Part shown: in pieces, positions 55,701-62,622 of the stretch
Position numbering within the stretch: the stretch's first letter is position 1
Layout: every line of letters begins with the position of its first letter
Source of the DNA: Microvirga sp. VF16
GTDB taxonomy: Bacteria; Pseudomonadota; Alphaproteobacteria; Rhizobiales; Beijerinckiaceae
Direction of reading: 5' to 3'
NCBI RefSeq assembly: GCF_016864375.1
Contig: NZ_CP069357.1
Coordinates: 1 to 64,000 of the forward strand
Length of the DNA: 64,000 nt
The notes under the pieces: model-generated
What the model saw: only the letters and a program-made list of their open reading frames with translations
What the model was told of the DNA's origin: nothing
Database searches by the model: none
Made by a program: the position numbers and the translations under genes

Positions 55701-58700
55701 CTCATCGAGCCCGTCCGGGAGGAGACCCGTGCACTCTCCGAGAGCGTTCAGCGGTTCGCCCGTTCGCGCCTTCCCCTGTCGCCGGCCGTGCTCCATCACA
55801 TCTCCAACACGATGGAAGCGGAGAGCGATGCCGAGGCATGCCGGAAGGACATCCTGTCGAGGATCGAGCAGTTCTCGCGCACGCAGTTCACCTTCCAGCT
55901 CGGCACCAAGATCAGGAACGCCCTGCTCCAGCCGGGCAAGGAGGTCGGCGACCTGCGGGACGCGATGAAGGCCGACGATGCCGCCGCCCTCGCGGCAGCC
56001 AAGCGCTACGTCAACGACTGCTCCACGCGCTCCCAGATCATTGACATGCTGTACCGTGCCGAGATCGCCGTTAACACGAAGTACAAGGGGCTCGACGGCG
56101 CCGCCCGGGACAAGATCGTCGGCTCCCTGCTCGACCTCGGTGCCCGTTGCGCCGAGTACGTCGACCGCCGGAACGCGGTCTCGCTGGTGAGCGCGAGCGA
56201 GCAGCCCAAGCTGAAGGAGGCGGTCGCCGATCTGCGCCGCCACCTGGCGGCCGCTTGCGATGCCTTCGACCGCCTCGCAGAGGACGAGAACTACTCGTCC
56301 GTGGCCCGCTTCGTCGCGGATTCCTACCGCCGCCTCGACACCGTCCTGGCCGGGTCCGCCGCCACGCCTCCGGCCTACGGCCACATGCTGAAGCTGCACG
56401 GCTCGCTGCCGCTCCTCTCCGATCTTCATTTCGGACGCTCCTGGTATCCGGCCCCGTACGATCAGGGTGAGGTCTGCCGCGTTCTCCAGGAGGTCAAGGT
56501 TCCCCTGCTGCCCGAGAAGGGGGAGGAACGCGACCGCGCCTACGAGGAGCTGTTCCGCCAGCGCATCGACGAGACCTCGTTCATGGGGGCGCGTCTCCTC
56601 GTGGACCTCGCCGAGCACCACGGCATCTCGGAGGCGATGCGGGATGCACTGTCGGATCGCTACTCCACCGATCGCGACACCGCCCGTGAGGAACTCGCCC
56701 GCGAGGTCGACGAGGCCCGCAGCCTCGTCGAGCGGGTGATCCGGTTCGGCTCGATCACGAAGCCAGAGGAGGCGCAGTCGAAGCTCTCCAAGGTCGACCG
56801 GATCGGGGCCGCAAGGGTTCCGGTCGAGATGTCCCTCGAAGAGCGGGACGAGACCATCGACGAGGAGCGCATCGACGACATCCGTCTCGCCTCCCTCCTG
56901 CTCGAGGAGACGGTGGACGAGGTCCGCGAGCTTCTCGACGAGCCCCGCACCCGCCTTCTGGCCCGAGTCGATGCCGTCGAGGACCGGATCTCGGAAGCCG
57001 AGGCCACGAGGCTGCGCAACCTGTGCGCGGGCGACGACCTGCTCACGGCCGAGGAATTCGTTGCATTGGCTGAGGAAAAAGGAGAAATCCCAACCCCGCC
57101 CTCGCGTCTCCGCCGCTTCGACGAGTTCTCGTCCGAGGTTCTTCCAGCGCTCTCGAAGCTCGGGAAGAACTACGTGGAGCGTGCGGCCGGTGCCGTCGCC
57201 AACGGGGAAGAGTTCTGCGGGCTGCGGTTCGACAGCCACTCCCCTGCCCGGCGCGACGAGGCCGGCTCCATCTTCACGCGCTGGCGCGAGATCTTCCGCA
57301 GGATCGACACCGTGAAGAACGACCCCGGCTTCGCGGCCAAGGTGACGGACTTCATGGAAGGGCTGGGCATCCGGGCCCAATTGAGGGACCACAGCAACCT
57401 CACCAACGCCCAGCAGAAGCGGTTCGTGGCCGACTTCGAGTTCTCATTGCCCCTCGACAGCGAGACGCTGCTCCTGCCCGACTTCGGCTCCCTCACCAAC
57501 CGCAACTGGCGTGTCGCGGTCGTGTCCACCATGCCCGGCGACGCACCGCTCAACGAGCTGTGCAACACGGGACAGATGGGCGTGATCCTGTTCGTGGGCG
57601 ACGTCGTCTCCAAGGACCGACGCCAGCAGTTCATGCTCCAGAACATCGGGGCGCGCCGCCGCGTCATCCTCGTGGATTCCGCGAGCCTCCTGTACGCGCT
57701 CGGCGAGCCCGAGATGCGTGCGCTGACGCCGGTCGAGCTCGGACAGCCCTACAGCTATGCCGAGCCCTACCGCGACTGGGGCCGTGACTCGGTGCCCGTC
57801 GAAATGTTCGTCGGCCGCCGCAACGAGATCGCGAGTCTGTTCGACACCCACGGAAGCTGCGTGGTGTACGGCGGCCGCCGCCTCGGCAAGACCGCCCTCC
57901 TCAAGCACCTCCAAGGGACGAGGAACGATCCCGCGAACGGCATCCTCGTCGGCTTTGTGGATGCCCAGGGCATCGGCCATGGGCAGCAGTTGACCCGTCG
58001 CATCTGGGAGGAGATCGCCAAGGCCCTGCCGACGATCTTCCAGAAGCACGGATCGATGGAACCCAAGCGCGTGATCGAGGAGATCCAGCGCTGGATCGAC
58101 GGCGATCCCCGCCGCCGCATCCTCCTGCTCATCGACGAGGCAGACACCTTCGTTAAGGCGGACGCGGCGCAGGAATACACCGAGTTCCTGGCCCTCCAGA
58201 AGCTAATGACCGGGACCGGACGGCGGTTCAAGTTCATCCTCTCGGGCCTGCACAACGTCACCCGTCTGGTCCAGACCGGCAACGACCCGATCAAGCAGAT
58301 CTCGTCCGATCCGCAGCGCATCGGTCCATTGATGGGTGCCGAGCTGAAGGACGCGGAGGATCTGGTGGTGCGTCCGTTCGCGGCTCTCGGCATGAAGTTC
58401 GAGAGGCGCGAGGACATCTGGCGCATCCTGAGCCACGCCAACTACTACCCGGTGCTGGTCCAGACCTATGCCAAGCACCTGCTCGAGATCGTCCACGAGG
58501 AGATGAAGCGCGGCAGCAATCACGTCCGGGTCATCAGCCGCGGCCTCGTGTCGGAGGTGCTGGAGCGCCGCCAGACAAGCGAGGAGGTGCGGGACAAGTT
58601 CGTAATGACGCTGCGCATCGACCAGCGCTACGAGCTCCTCGCCTACGTGGTCGCCCATCTCGTCCTCGGGCACGAGGCGGAGGGCATCATCGACGAGGGC

Positions 58701-59921
58701 GTGACGGTCCGCGAGATCCGGAATGCCGCCGTCGCCTTCTGGCCGCGGGGCTTCGTCGACCCGAACCGCTTCTCGCTCTTCGAGGACCTCGTGGACGAGA
58801 TGGAAGGGCTTGGCATCCTGCGTCGTACGGCCGGCAACCGCTGGACGCTGCGCTCGACCGCCGTCACCCGCCTGCTCGGCAACCGCGACGAGGTCGACGA
58901 CATCCTCGTGGAGTTCAGCGACCGCGAGCCTCACGGCGAGTTCGATCCCAAGTCGGCCCGCCGTATCCTCGAACCAGCCAAGGGCTACAGCCTTGAGACG
59001 GCAACGCCTTCGCCGCTCACCTTCGGGCAGGAGCGCGACATCATCACCGACCAGACACCGGTGAAGCTGGTGTTCGGCACCATGGCCGCCGACATTGACC
59101 TCGTGTCCCTGTCGCTGCGAAGCGCGCCGGGTTCCTTCTCGGATGCCGAACGGTTCGAGGTGGTCGCCCAGACATTCCCGAACAAGCAGGATCTCTCGGA
59201 GCGCTTGACCAAGATCAGGGCATCGGGCGGGCAGCGCCAGACGCAGGTAGTGATCGTGGTGGATTCCCGATCCGACTGGGGACCGGATTGGGTCGCAGAG
59301 ACCCTGCGGGCCCGGTCGGTGGTCGAGAAGCTCGCCAAGGTCGTCTTCGTGGGCAGGCCCCGGCACGCCGAGCGCGTTGTGACCGATCCCCGCTTCGCGC
59401 GCCCGACCGGGATCAAGGTCATCCCGCTGGAGCCGTGGAGCGCGGCCTTCCTCGACAGCGAGATCGTCCAGCACAGCCCTGCCCTCGACCGCGCGGCCAG
59501 GGACCGGATGATCGATGCCTGCGGCGGTTGGAACTCGCCGATGTCGTTCGTCTTCCACAGCGGGCGCAGCGACAAGATCCCCGGCCGGATCGATCGTCTC
59601 GCGACCGAGGTCATGACGGTGCCGGATACCCTGTCCCGCTTCGGTCTCGACGGATCGTTCGGCGACGTGTGCCGCCTGATCACCAGGTACACGGGGACGA
59701 CCTTCACCCTGGCGGACATCGGCACCGCGCTGGACTTCTCGGAGGTGAAGGCCGCCGCGGGCGACTGGACCTCCGCCGAGGCCATCCTCGCCTACGGCAT
59801 CTACATAGGGGCCTTCGAGCTCATGGCCGGCCACCAGCCCGATGACGATGCCAGGATGACCTACTCCTTCGTCCCGCTGGCACGTCGCCTGTTGGGCACC
59901 GAGATCCGGGAGGCCGCGTGA
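49737..59921 (+). CDS. giant PIWI-RE-like protein fused to an ORC/STAND-like AAA+ ATPase (3394 aa)
   Basis: Uninterrupted 10.2-kb frame. Residues ~1-960 fit the pPIWI-RE layout: an N-terminal X-like region, a MID-like segment (TVVVVAPSHSERTVLERI, ~470) and an RNase H-like fold (IIGISVISKSRSR ~645; LVLFDATSASGLWPAL ~745, with D749). The family's Arg may be R789 or R791 (LVRIRTD) and its Glu E948 (LPAPLFFETKL). Normal PIWI-RE proteins end about here. Then follow ~800 helical residues, an acidic linker (~1770-1870), ~800 more helical residues, and an AAA+ domain: FVGRRNEI (~2692), Walker A GGRRLGKT (2712-2719), Walker B LLLIDEAD (~2796-2803), then a winged helix (~2950-3060) and an unrecognised C-terminus. 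Probably a guide- or structure-directed sensor/effector with ATP-controlled assembly. The PIWI-RE call is by motif and gene context; the AAA+ call is firm. Confidence 0.75.
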   Translation: MTDAPTYLLPLTGKTRAKTENVAMAFRPRGASEEVQSLRIGWSGQAEDLFRVIVSSAKASKKPEAGALPYASLRAAIAAAVPGAVLVSSDLGRIGRKRDSEGTAYFIDVLDDGTDNAIKAATRATKLWVDRVLAPWSENVGVSEVLLDDVRDLADEGNLFDHERRTFDVGAAIGGDGGAFARTRDAIHALLARRLTGVELFDGLGPVKRVIRSAPRSNEISFEAWPQTSGEDHWSMVATFSVETVPGSDNPIVRVDATRRRWCREVPAASDLRRQTRVGGIIMAREKDVSVRFDCGLRRGEIVEPVDPAFVMEAFGARLDLSAGFGELVAKGPQRTAFVGIPYHNGYSLETSVGSGVTERDLLDLFDAVQKRVSDVLQPIPVSQNDAIIKRAEDQHVALKLQSVLGWVATSHGLNELDDSSLAEAWAMLVDGEPPATLDATGVSKALSTLQELQATNRDRIRRTFGNDKPTVVVVAPSHSERTVLERIIGALFGKSVDVLSHALPNGVHGAQKRLPASDGTNAERYAARIEAWKPLADVLSERDGCHVLVQATDWYTVPATEGDPGGKRPDDRVNKPAGRIALARGANANVQYLRPPEPSARRFQDYLFRVQAALLDLLFGHAGLVSEIQTPVASAFPKADTRPKSIIGISVISKSRSRAGTKSSQILMATSVDVATGRTTAILGRRMNGVAQWTEERPLFEALREAAAWVTPNLGDNEDARRDTYQRFVNHVIGGACERGQRPLVLFDATSASGLWPALRDKDIGRSFDLLGQSLDPASDWMGARLVRIRTDVAPRVIVRKVRKLARLDADSGRTLEEVVRYAPTTIVSTFRMGGVPSPFYLSMGTNDGKQKIAKGLSVYRDLAYPYKLPSKAEVPAALKGKEGLHIEQVRSLKEEFYKIAGSIDIVVMHCPGTDDPDAIASLVTKLRSGYGHTASSTSLPAPLFFETKLRDYVPSFVLDEDDPEPDDAEAVPSLPDQSEGEAEKALPASSTEDGSAVLPAVIFQHANRAMTASFVLPPTPPTSITTQGLSNRAEGPLSERLQRFVERYPEREEMVRRFYVDVVPDFVTPEWVKQHITVSPAFLRKLDPLWREVIITAPFYLWPKDRPPTEEEFYVVVSDLFRIVPGIGALYRKSRKAKPKLGVRGIFHRWYDAVDAMTRQKKGPYRTMQAPVGPLETIKALAKMEKWDELRSFILIEAIHGGHANREFIEAVVKVGQPVADLLPYILRLIAFEQDTGAAEHSGQFTRVGPDGEVMEGEPSSGELSAEEGNPERREPANWFEGIDEEALEGDAAPTIVIPAFLDRIWLKDKISLSGAVKSQLHQGRDRINRHARNGKFWPQAKPEGDAIIDLLLKGFELPFLHAAVAQLVVSKDGTNPRDRSIFRPFYRKVDGVLRGMVDTIRKRAGTDDVGALTDLHVLECLLIDKQTDLARDFCVLRGSELLDENLLPAIADEPGFADVADFLRSRRAHKAWRAQDDDPLINELAESAAEELVQTARRDSIREPDVARQDAPADEAEQPGDLTANDLPSIDEVLPMVTEDHPSMTTGKTDAGRQVSHLISGGMEGAVAAYRQAFGDLGELVRLHADAEPSPVIVDRLREILTNVSASIVAYEAARPRRVDAGPYRERALEARGSIVGLVEYIGLERTVPEVPSPTDLSQEGIGLIEVSLGKTESALSDTVADRERIDGIEERLASAKLLQKAQLNQELERESQTLLGHIETACEGFDEVTALLAAEVVPDVPEEAIPDAVQADAGEQQEEDHEEAYWAARSTEEVAPQVVEPTLEAEPKAGTEEAATSPREEIDAEPAQVEVPMVVEVEAAEMPAVIISDEDELTIDEDDLRVLSDASDDDEPEAEAEPETVEEDPEVARINAKLWEFVSSHDLGLAYHLVTAARGLHKIASFDMTPEELRFAAMAGHVNHASLHATPMVVQDAVVKALATIEAMPSTDETAGALRRMLMYPSAVELTLFHSDAGAGEVLRSLNGLIEPVREETRALSESVQRFARSRLPLSPAVLHHISNTMEAESDAEACRKDILSRIEQFSRTQFTFQLGTKIRNALLQPGKEVGDLRDAMKADDAAALAAAKRYVNDCSTRSQIIDMLYRAEIAVNTKYKGLDGAARDKIVGSLLDLGARCAEYVDRRNAVSLVSASEQPKLKEAVADLRRHLAAACDAFDRLAEDENYSSVARFVADSYRRLDTVLAGSAATPPAYGHMLKLHGSLPLLSDLHFGRSWYPAPYDQGEVCRVLQEVKVPLLPEKGEERDRAYEELFRQRIDETSFMGARLLVDLAEHHGISEAMRDALSDRYSTDRDTAREELAREVDEARSLVERVIRFGSITKPEEAQSKLSKVDRIGAARVPVEMSLEERDETIDEERIDDIRLASLLLEETVDEVRELLDEPRTRLLARVDAVEDRISEAEATRLRNLCAGDDLLTAEEFVALAEEKGEIPTPPSRLRRFDEFSSEVLPALSKLGKNYVERAAGAVANGEEFCGLRFDSHSPARRDEAGSIFTRWREIFRRIDTVKNDPGFAAKVTDFMEGLGIRAQLRDHSNLTNAQQKRFVADFEFSLPLDSETLLLPDFGSLTNRNWRVAVVSTMPGDAPLNELCNTGQMGVILFVGDVVSKDRRQQFMLQNIGARRRVILVDSASLLYALGEPEMRALTPVELGQPYSYAEPYRDWGRDSVPVEMFVGRRNEIASLFDTHGSCVVYGGRRLGKTALLKHLQGTRNDPANGILVGFVDAQGIGHGQQLTRRIWEEIAKALPTIFQKHGSMEPKRVIEEIQRWIDGDPRRRILLLIDEADTFVKADAAQEYTEFLALQKLMTGTGRRFKFILSGLHNVTRLVQTGNDPIKQISSDPQRIGPLMGAELKDAEDLVVRPFAALGMKFERREDIWRILSHANYYPVLVQTYAKHLLEIVHEEMKRGSNHVRVISRGLVSEVLERRQTSEEVRDKFVMTLRIDQRYELLAYVVAHLVLGHEAEGIIDEGVTVREIRNAAVAFWPRGFVDPNRFSLFEDLVDEMEGLGILRRTAGNRWTLRSTAVTRLLGNRDEVDDILVEFSDREPHGEFDPKSARRILEPAKGYSLETATPSPLTFGQERDIITDQTPVKLVFGTMAADIDLVSLSLRSAPGSFSDAERFEVVAQTFPNKQDLSERLTKIRASGGQRQTQVVIVVDSRSDWGPDWVAETLRARSVVEKLAKVVFVGRPRHAERVVTDPRFARPTGIKVIPLEPWSAAFLDSEIVQHSPALDRAARDRMIDACGGWNSPMSFVFHSGRSDKIPGRIDRLATEVMTVPDTLSRFGLDGSFGDVCRLITRYTGTTFTLADIGTALDFSEVKAAAGDWTSAEAILAYGIYIGAFELMAGHQPDDDARMTYSFVPLARRLLGTEIREAA

Positions 59922-61537
59922 TGGTGGCCGACCCCTTCTGGAGCCTCTCGGGCCCTTCCCGATTCCTGGAGAACGTCGCGTCCCGCATGCTGTCGTCCTC
60001 CAAGGGCGTCCTCGGCGTGACCGTGCCGCAGTTCCGGCCCGGCGGGTTCGTGGATGCCGTCATGGAAGCGACTCGTGACCGCGGCGGCGGCCGGGTCATC
60101 CCGATCAATGCGCGGGACCGGGCGTTCGACCGCTCCATCCCGCACGGGCTTGCTCGCGCGGGCGGGATCAGGGACACGAGCATCCATTCGGTGTCCGCGT
60201 TCGTGAACCTGCCGGATCTGGCAGCCGTCTCGTTCGTGATCGATGGACTCGACCGCGATGCATGGGGGCGGTGGTCCACATTCCTCCGGAGCTTCTCGGC
60301 CGCATCGCAGGATGCCGATCGATCCCTGGCCCCCCGCCTCATCGTCTTCCTGCCCGTCGACGTCCCGAGGTCGGACGTGCAGTTCCTGTTCGGCAGGGAC
60401 GAGATGCAGTGGCGCGGCTACGTCTCCCCGACCGACACACGGGTCTACGTCTCCCATCTCATGCGGCACATTGGGGCAGAGAGCCTGATGGAGCGTGTGG
60501 CCGCCGAAACCGTCGTGCGCCTGGCAGGCTGGGACCGCGACCTCGCTGTCACCCTTGCGGCAAAGGAACCCGAGGAGCTTGCCGATCCGCTGGCGGTCAT
60601 GGCCGAACTCCCCGCCATCGAGAGGCATGCTTGCTGGAGCAGCGGCCTGATCGACGAGTGGGACGGATCGCCCTTCATCCATTCGATGTCGTGCCTCGCG
60701 ACCGGGGACCAGGCCACCCTGAAGCGGCGCCTGTGGCTGGCCCATTCGCAGGTCGTCACGCAGTTCGTCGGAGAGGTGATTGACTTCTTCGTGGACCGAT
60801 ACGGGCATATCCTCTCCCCGCTCCTGCCGTACACGGTGGAGACGAGGAAGGGCCCAAAGCTGATCCACGACCTGCGGGACTTCGAGGTGAGCCACATCTA
60901 CTACCTCCTGGACGGACGTATCCCCGTCAAGCACGTGAAGTTCCTGAAGATGGCGACCGCGGCGCGCAACAAGGTGGCTCACCACAACGTCGTGCCGGCA
61001 GACCATCTCACCCAGCTCTCGGACAGGTGGGACGAGATCCGCTCGAACAGGAGCGAGGCCCGTGGATGGGACTGGCCGCGTTGCGGGCAGAAGCTTGTCC
61101 TGATGGTCGGCCCGAGCGGTGCCGGCAAGTCCACGCTGGCGAAGCGCAGGTACTCCCAGGACAGCATCGTATCGAGCGACGACATCCGGATCGAGAAGTA
61201 CGGCTCTCTCGAGACCAGTGACCAGACAGACGTGTTCAAGGAGGTCGAACGCCGGGTCATCCGTCGACTGGCGGACGGCGAAACCGTCGTGCTCGATGCC
61301 ACCAATCTGAAGCGCAACGACCGCCTGGCGATCGTGGACAAGATCCCATCCGACATCCAGATCGTCTACGAGGTCGTGGACCGCCCCCTACCGGAAAAGC
61401 TCGCGACCGGAGACTGGCGCCTGAAGAAGGAAGGGCTGATCGAAGGGCACAGCGAGATCTTCATCCAGGAGCTGCCGAACATTCTGGCCGGTGATAATCG
61501 ACCGAACGTGGACGTAATCGACCACCGCGCAGCTTGA
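59921..61537 (+). CDS. degenerate ATPase - HEPN - polynucleotide kinase fusion
   Basis: 538 aa. The N-terminal ~250 residues look like an AAA/STAND domain that lost its P-loop but kept a Walker-B-like strand (VSFVIDGLDRD) and sensor strand (LIVFLPVDVP). A HEPN domain of the Swt1 type follows (LRDFEVSHIYYLL, then the catalytic RNKVAH at 349-354, the Rx4H ribonuclease motif). The C-terminal ~150 residues are a P-loop kinase like T4 PNK/bacterial Pnkp: GPSGAGKST (~397-405), SSDDIR and VLDATNLKRNDR. HEPN RNases leave 5'-OH ends, the substrate of such kinases. ATG 59921 overlaps the upstream stop; GTG 59918 is an alternative. Last gene of the operon. Confidence 0.78.
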   Translation: MVADPFWSLSGPSRFLENVASRMLSSSKGVLGVTVPQFRPGGFVDAVMEATRDRGGGRVIPINARDRAFDRSIPHGLARAGGIRDTSIHSVSAFVNLPDLAAVSFVIDGLDRDAWGRWSTFLRSFSAASQDADRSLAPRLIVFLPVDVPRSDVQFLFGRDEMQWRGYVSPTDTRVYVSHLMRHIGAESLMERVAAETVVRLAGWDRDLAVTLAAKEPEELADPLAVMAELPAIERHACWSSGLIDEWDGSPFIHSMSCLATGDQATLKRRLWLAHSQVVTQFVGEVIDFFVDRYGHILSPLLPYTVETRKGPKLIHDLRDFEVSHIYYLLDGRIPVKHVKFLKMATAARNKVAHHNVVPADHLTQLSDRWDEIRSNRSEARGWDWPRCGQKLVLMVGPSGAGKSTLAKRRYSQDSIVSSDDIRIEKYGSLETSDQTDVFKEVERRVIRRLADGETVVLDATNLKRNDRLAIVDKIPSDIQIVYEVVDRPLPEKLATGDWRLKKEGLIEGHSEIFIQELPNILAGDNRPNVDVIDHRAA

Positions 61538-61605
61538 TGCCAAGACTCCCCCTGTCTGAATGGCTCGAAATCGACTGCGATCCGCCCAGGACGAAAACTG
61601 ATCCC

Positions 61606-61727
61606 ACGATGTTGGGCTGGGTCGCACGGCCTTGGGCGGCCAGCGTTCCACCTGCGGCGAGCACGCCGAGAGCGGTGGAGGCCGTGCCCGCCAGCCGCAT
61701 GATGGTTTCTCTCCGGCTCGGGCTCAT
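61606..61727 (-). pseudogene. N-terminal fragment of a sulfatase-like gene
   Basis: From ATG 61727: Tat signal (SRRETIMRLAGTAS, then a hydrophobic run ending TLAAQ) followed by ATQPNIV, the start of the sulfatase domain (consensus PNIL/V). After this the frame reads as unrelated sequence, so the gene breaks at about 61606, only ~70 bp from the end of the four-gene operon. The boundary is probably a join created when the island arrived. Confidence 0.65.
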
Positions 61728-61758
61728 GCGAGCCTCCGACGCGAGGGTTCTGGGTTTC

Positions 61759-61965
61759 TCACGTGGGCGGCGTGTAAGGATCGGGCGTGCCGGGTGCAAT
61801 TGGCGGGTGCTGCTTCAGGCTCTTCTCGAACTCACTCACTATCCTCAAGGCGGGCTCCGCGTGCCAAGTGTTCCGCATTCCCGTTGCCGGGTACTCTTCC
61901 TTCGGATCGGTGATGAGGTCGAAGGACTTCGGCGAGCCCAGCCTCACCGGCGGTGTCCACCAGTG
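61759..61965 (-). pseudogene. C-terminal fragment of an arylsulfatase gene
   Basis: The frame reads WWTPPVRLGSPKSFDLITDP, then KEEYPATGMRNTW and later SLKQHPPIAPGTPDPY, the standard arylsulfatase C-terminus, with a natural stop at 61759. The catalytic half is missing: upstream of ~61965 the matching frame switches to a transporter-like sequence. It is upstream of the N-terminal fragment on the same strand, so it comes from a different sulfatase gene or a rearranged copy. Confidence 0.7.
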
Positions 61966-62099
61966 ACGATGCTGGCTCCGGGACCATGGGCGCCTGGGAT
62001 GAAGAGACTGGCGCCGCCCTCCGTCGCCTGCGCCGCGCCCGCGACGAGGTCAAGGCCGATCCCGAGCGCGAGGATATGCGCAAGGTGACGGCGATGCAT
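61965..62099 (-). pseudogene. N-terminal fragment of a MetA/SphA-like transporter gene
   Basis: From ATG 62099: signal peptide-like start (HILALGIGLDLVAGAAQA), then TEGGASLFIPGAHGPGASIV, which resembles the start of the mature part of MetA-pathway (phenol-degradation) outer-membrane transporters. The reading ends after ~45 codons at the join with the sulfatase fragment. Such transporter genes often neighbour sulfatases. Confidence 0.45.
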
Positions 62100-62299
62100 G
62101 GACGCCCCGCAAAGCTCTCCTAGGAACCGCAGCATGGCCTGTTTCTACTGGCGGGTAAACTCTGGGCCGCCGGTAGGCCAACGTGAGATCGCAAGGGCTG
62201 GTTTGGGTCAGAACGAGCCCAAGAGCCGATCTATCGGAAGGTCCGCTTACCTCGGGTACCACACCCTTTGAGTCGAGCTTTTCTGTAAAAAGGATCCAG

Positions 62300-62465
62300 A
62301 AGAGTCAGTCTTTTTTGAAACAAAGGTCAAACTTTTGAGGGCACGCCCACAGGAGAATGGGCCGAACTTGAGTCAGACATTTAGTTTCCTGAACATCGCG
62401 TCACACATAAGTTGAGACCATGAACCCATAAGATGCGACCTAAGCGATGTGTCAGGTCGATTACA
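62300..62465 (-). repeat. right end of inserted segment: repeats and CA terminus
   Basis: Contains cttgagtcagac (62367-62378), the inverted 12-bp copy of the left-end repeat, a weaker copy agagtcagtc (62301-62310), and the pair cataagttgagacc / cataagatgcgacc (near 62406 and 62428). It ends ...gattaca at 62465, directly followed by CTAG. The arrangement mirrors the left end at 41979. Confidence 0.45.
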
Positions 62466-62622
62466 CTAGGGTCTACCCGGTCTGAGCTTCAGACTTCCCA
62501 ATAGCTGATCGGGGGTGAACCTGGTTCTCGCGAATAAGCCACTCGACCCCTCGCCCTGCATTGGCGACGAGCCCGATCTCAACTAGCGTGTCCCTTATCG
62601 CCTCCAGGCTGAAGAGCGTTCC

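Noticed and set aside
46969..59834. Very long open frames on other frames and on the minus strand inside the GC-rich core (for example 47018-49474, 51279-54152, 55137-57392, 58203-59834)
   Set aside because: High GC removes stop codons by chance. Their translations are rich in Arg, Gly, His and Pro, lack motifs, and lie opposite or inside genes with clear domains.
61990..62124. 45-codon + strand frame MGAWDEETGAALRRL...
   Set aside because: It is antisense to the transporter N-terminal fragment and has only a weak ribosome site; probably a shadow.
62473..62612. Minus-strand frame reading SLEAIRDTLVEIGLVANAGRG before the 389-aa gene
   Set aside because: Looks protein-like but has no start codon and an in-frame stop just upstream; at most a short remnant, and I cannot name it.
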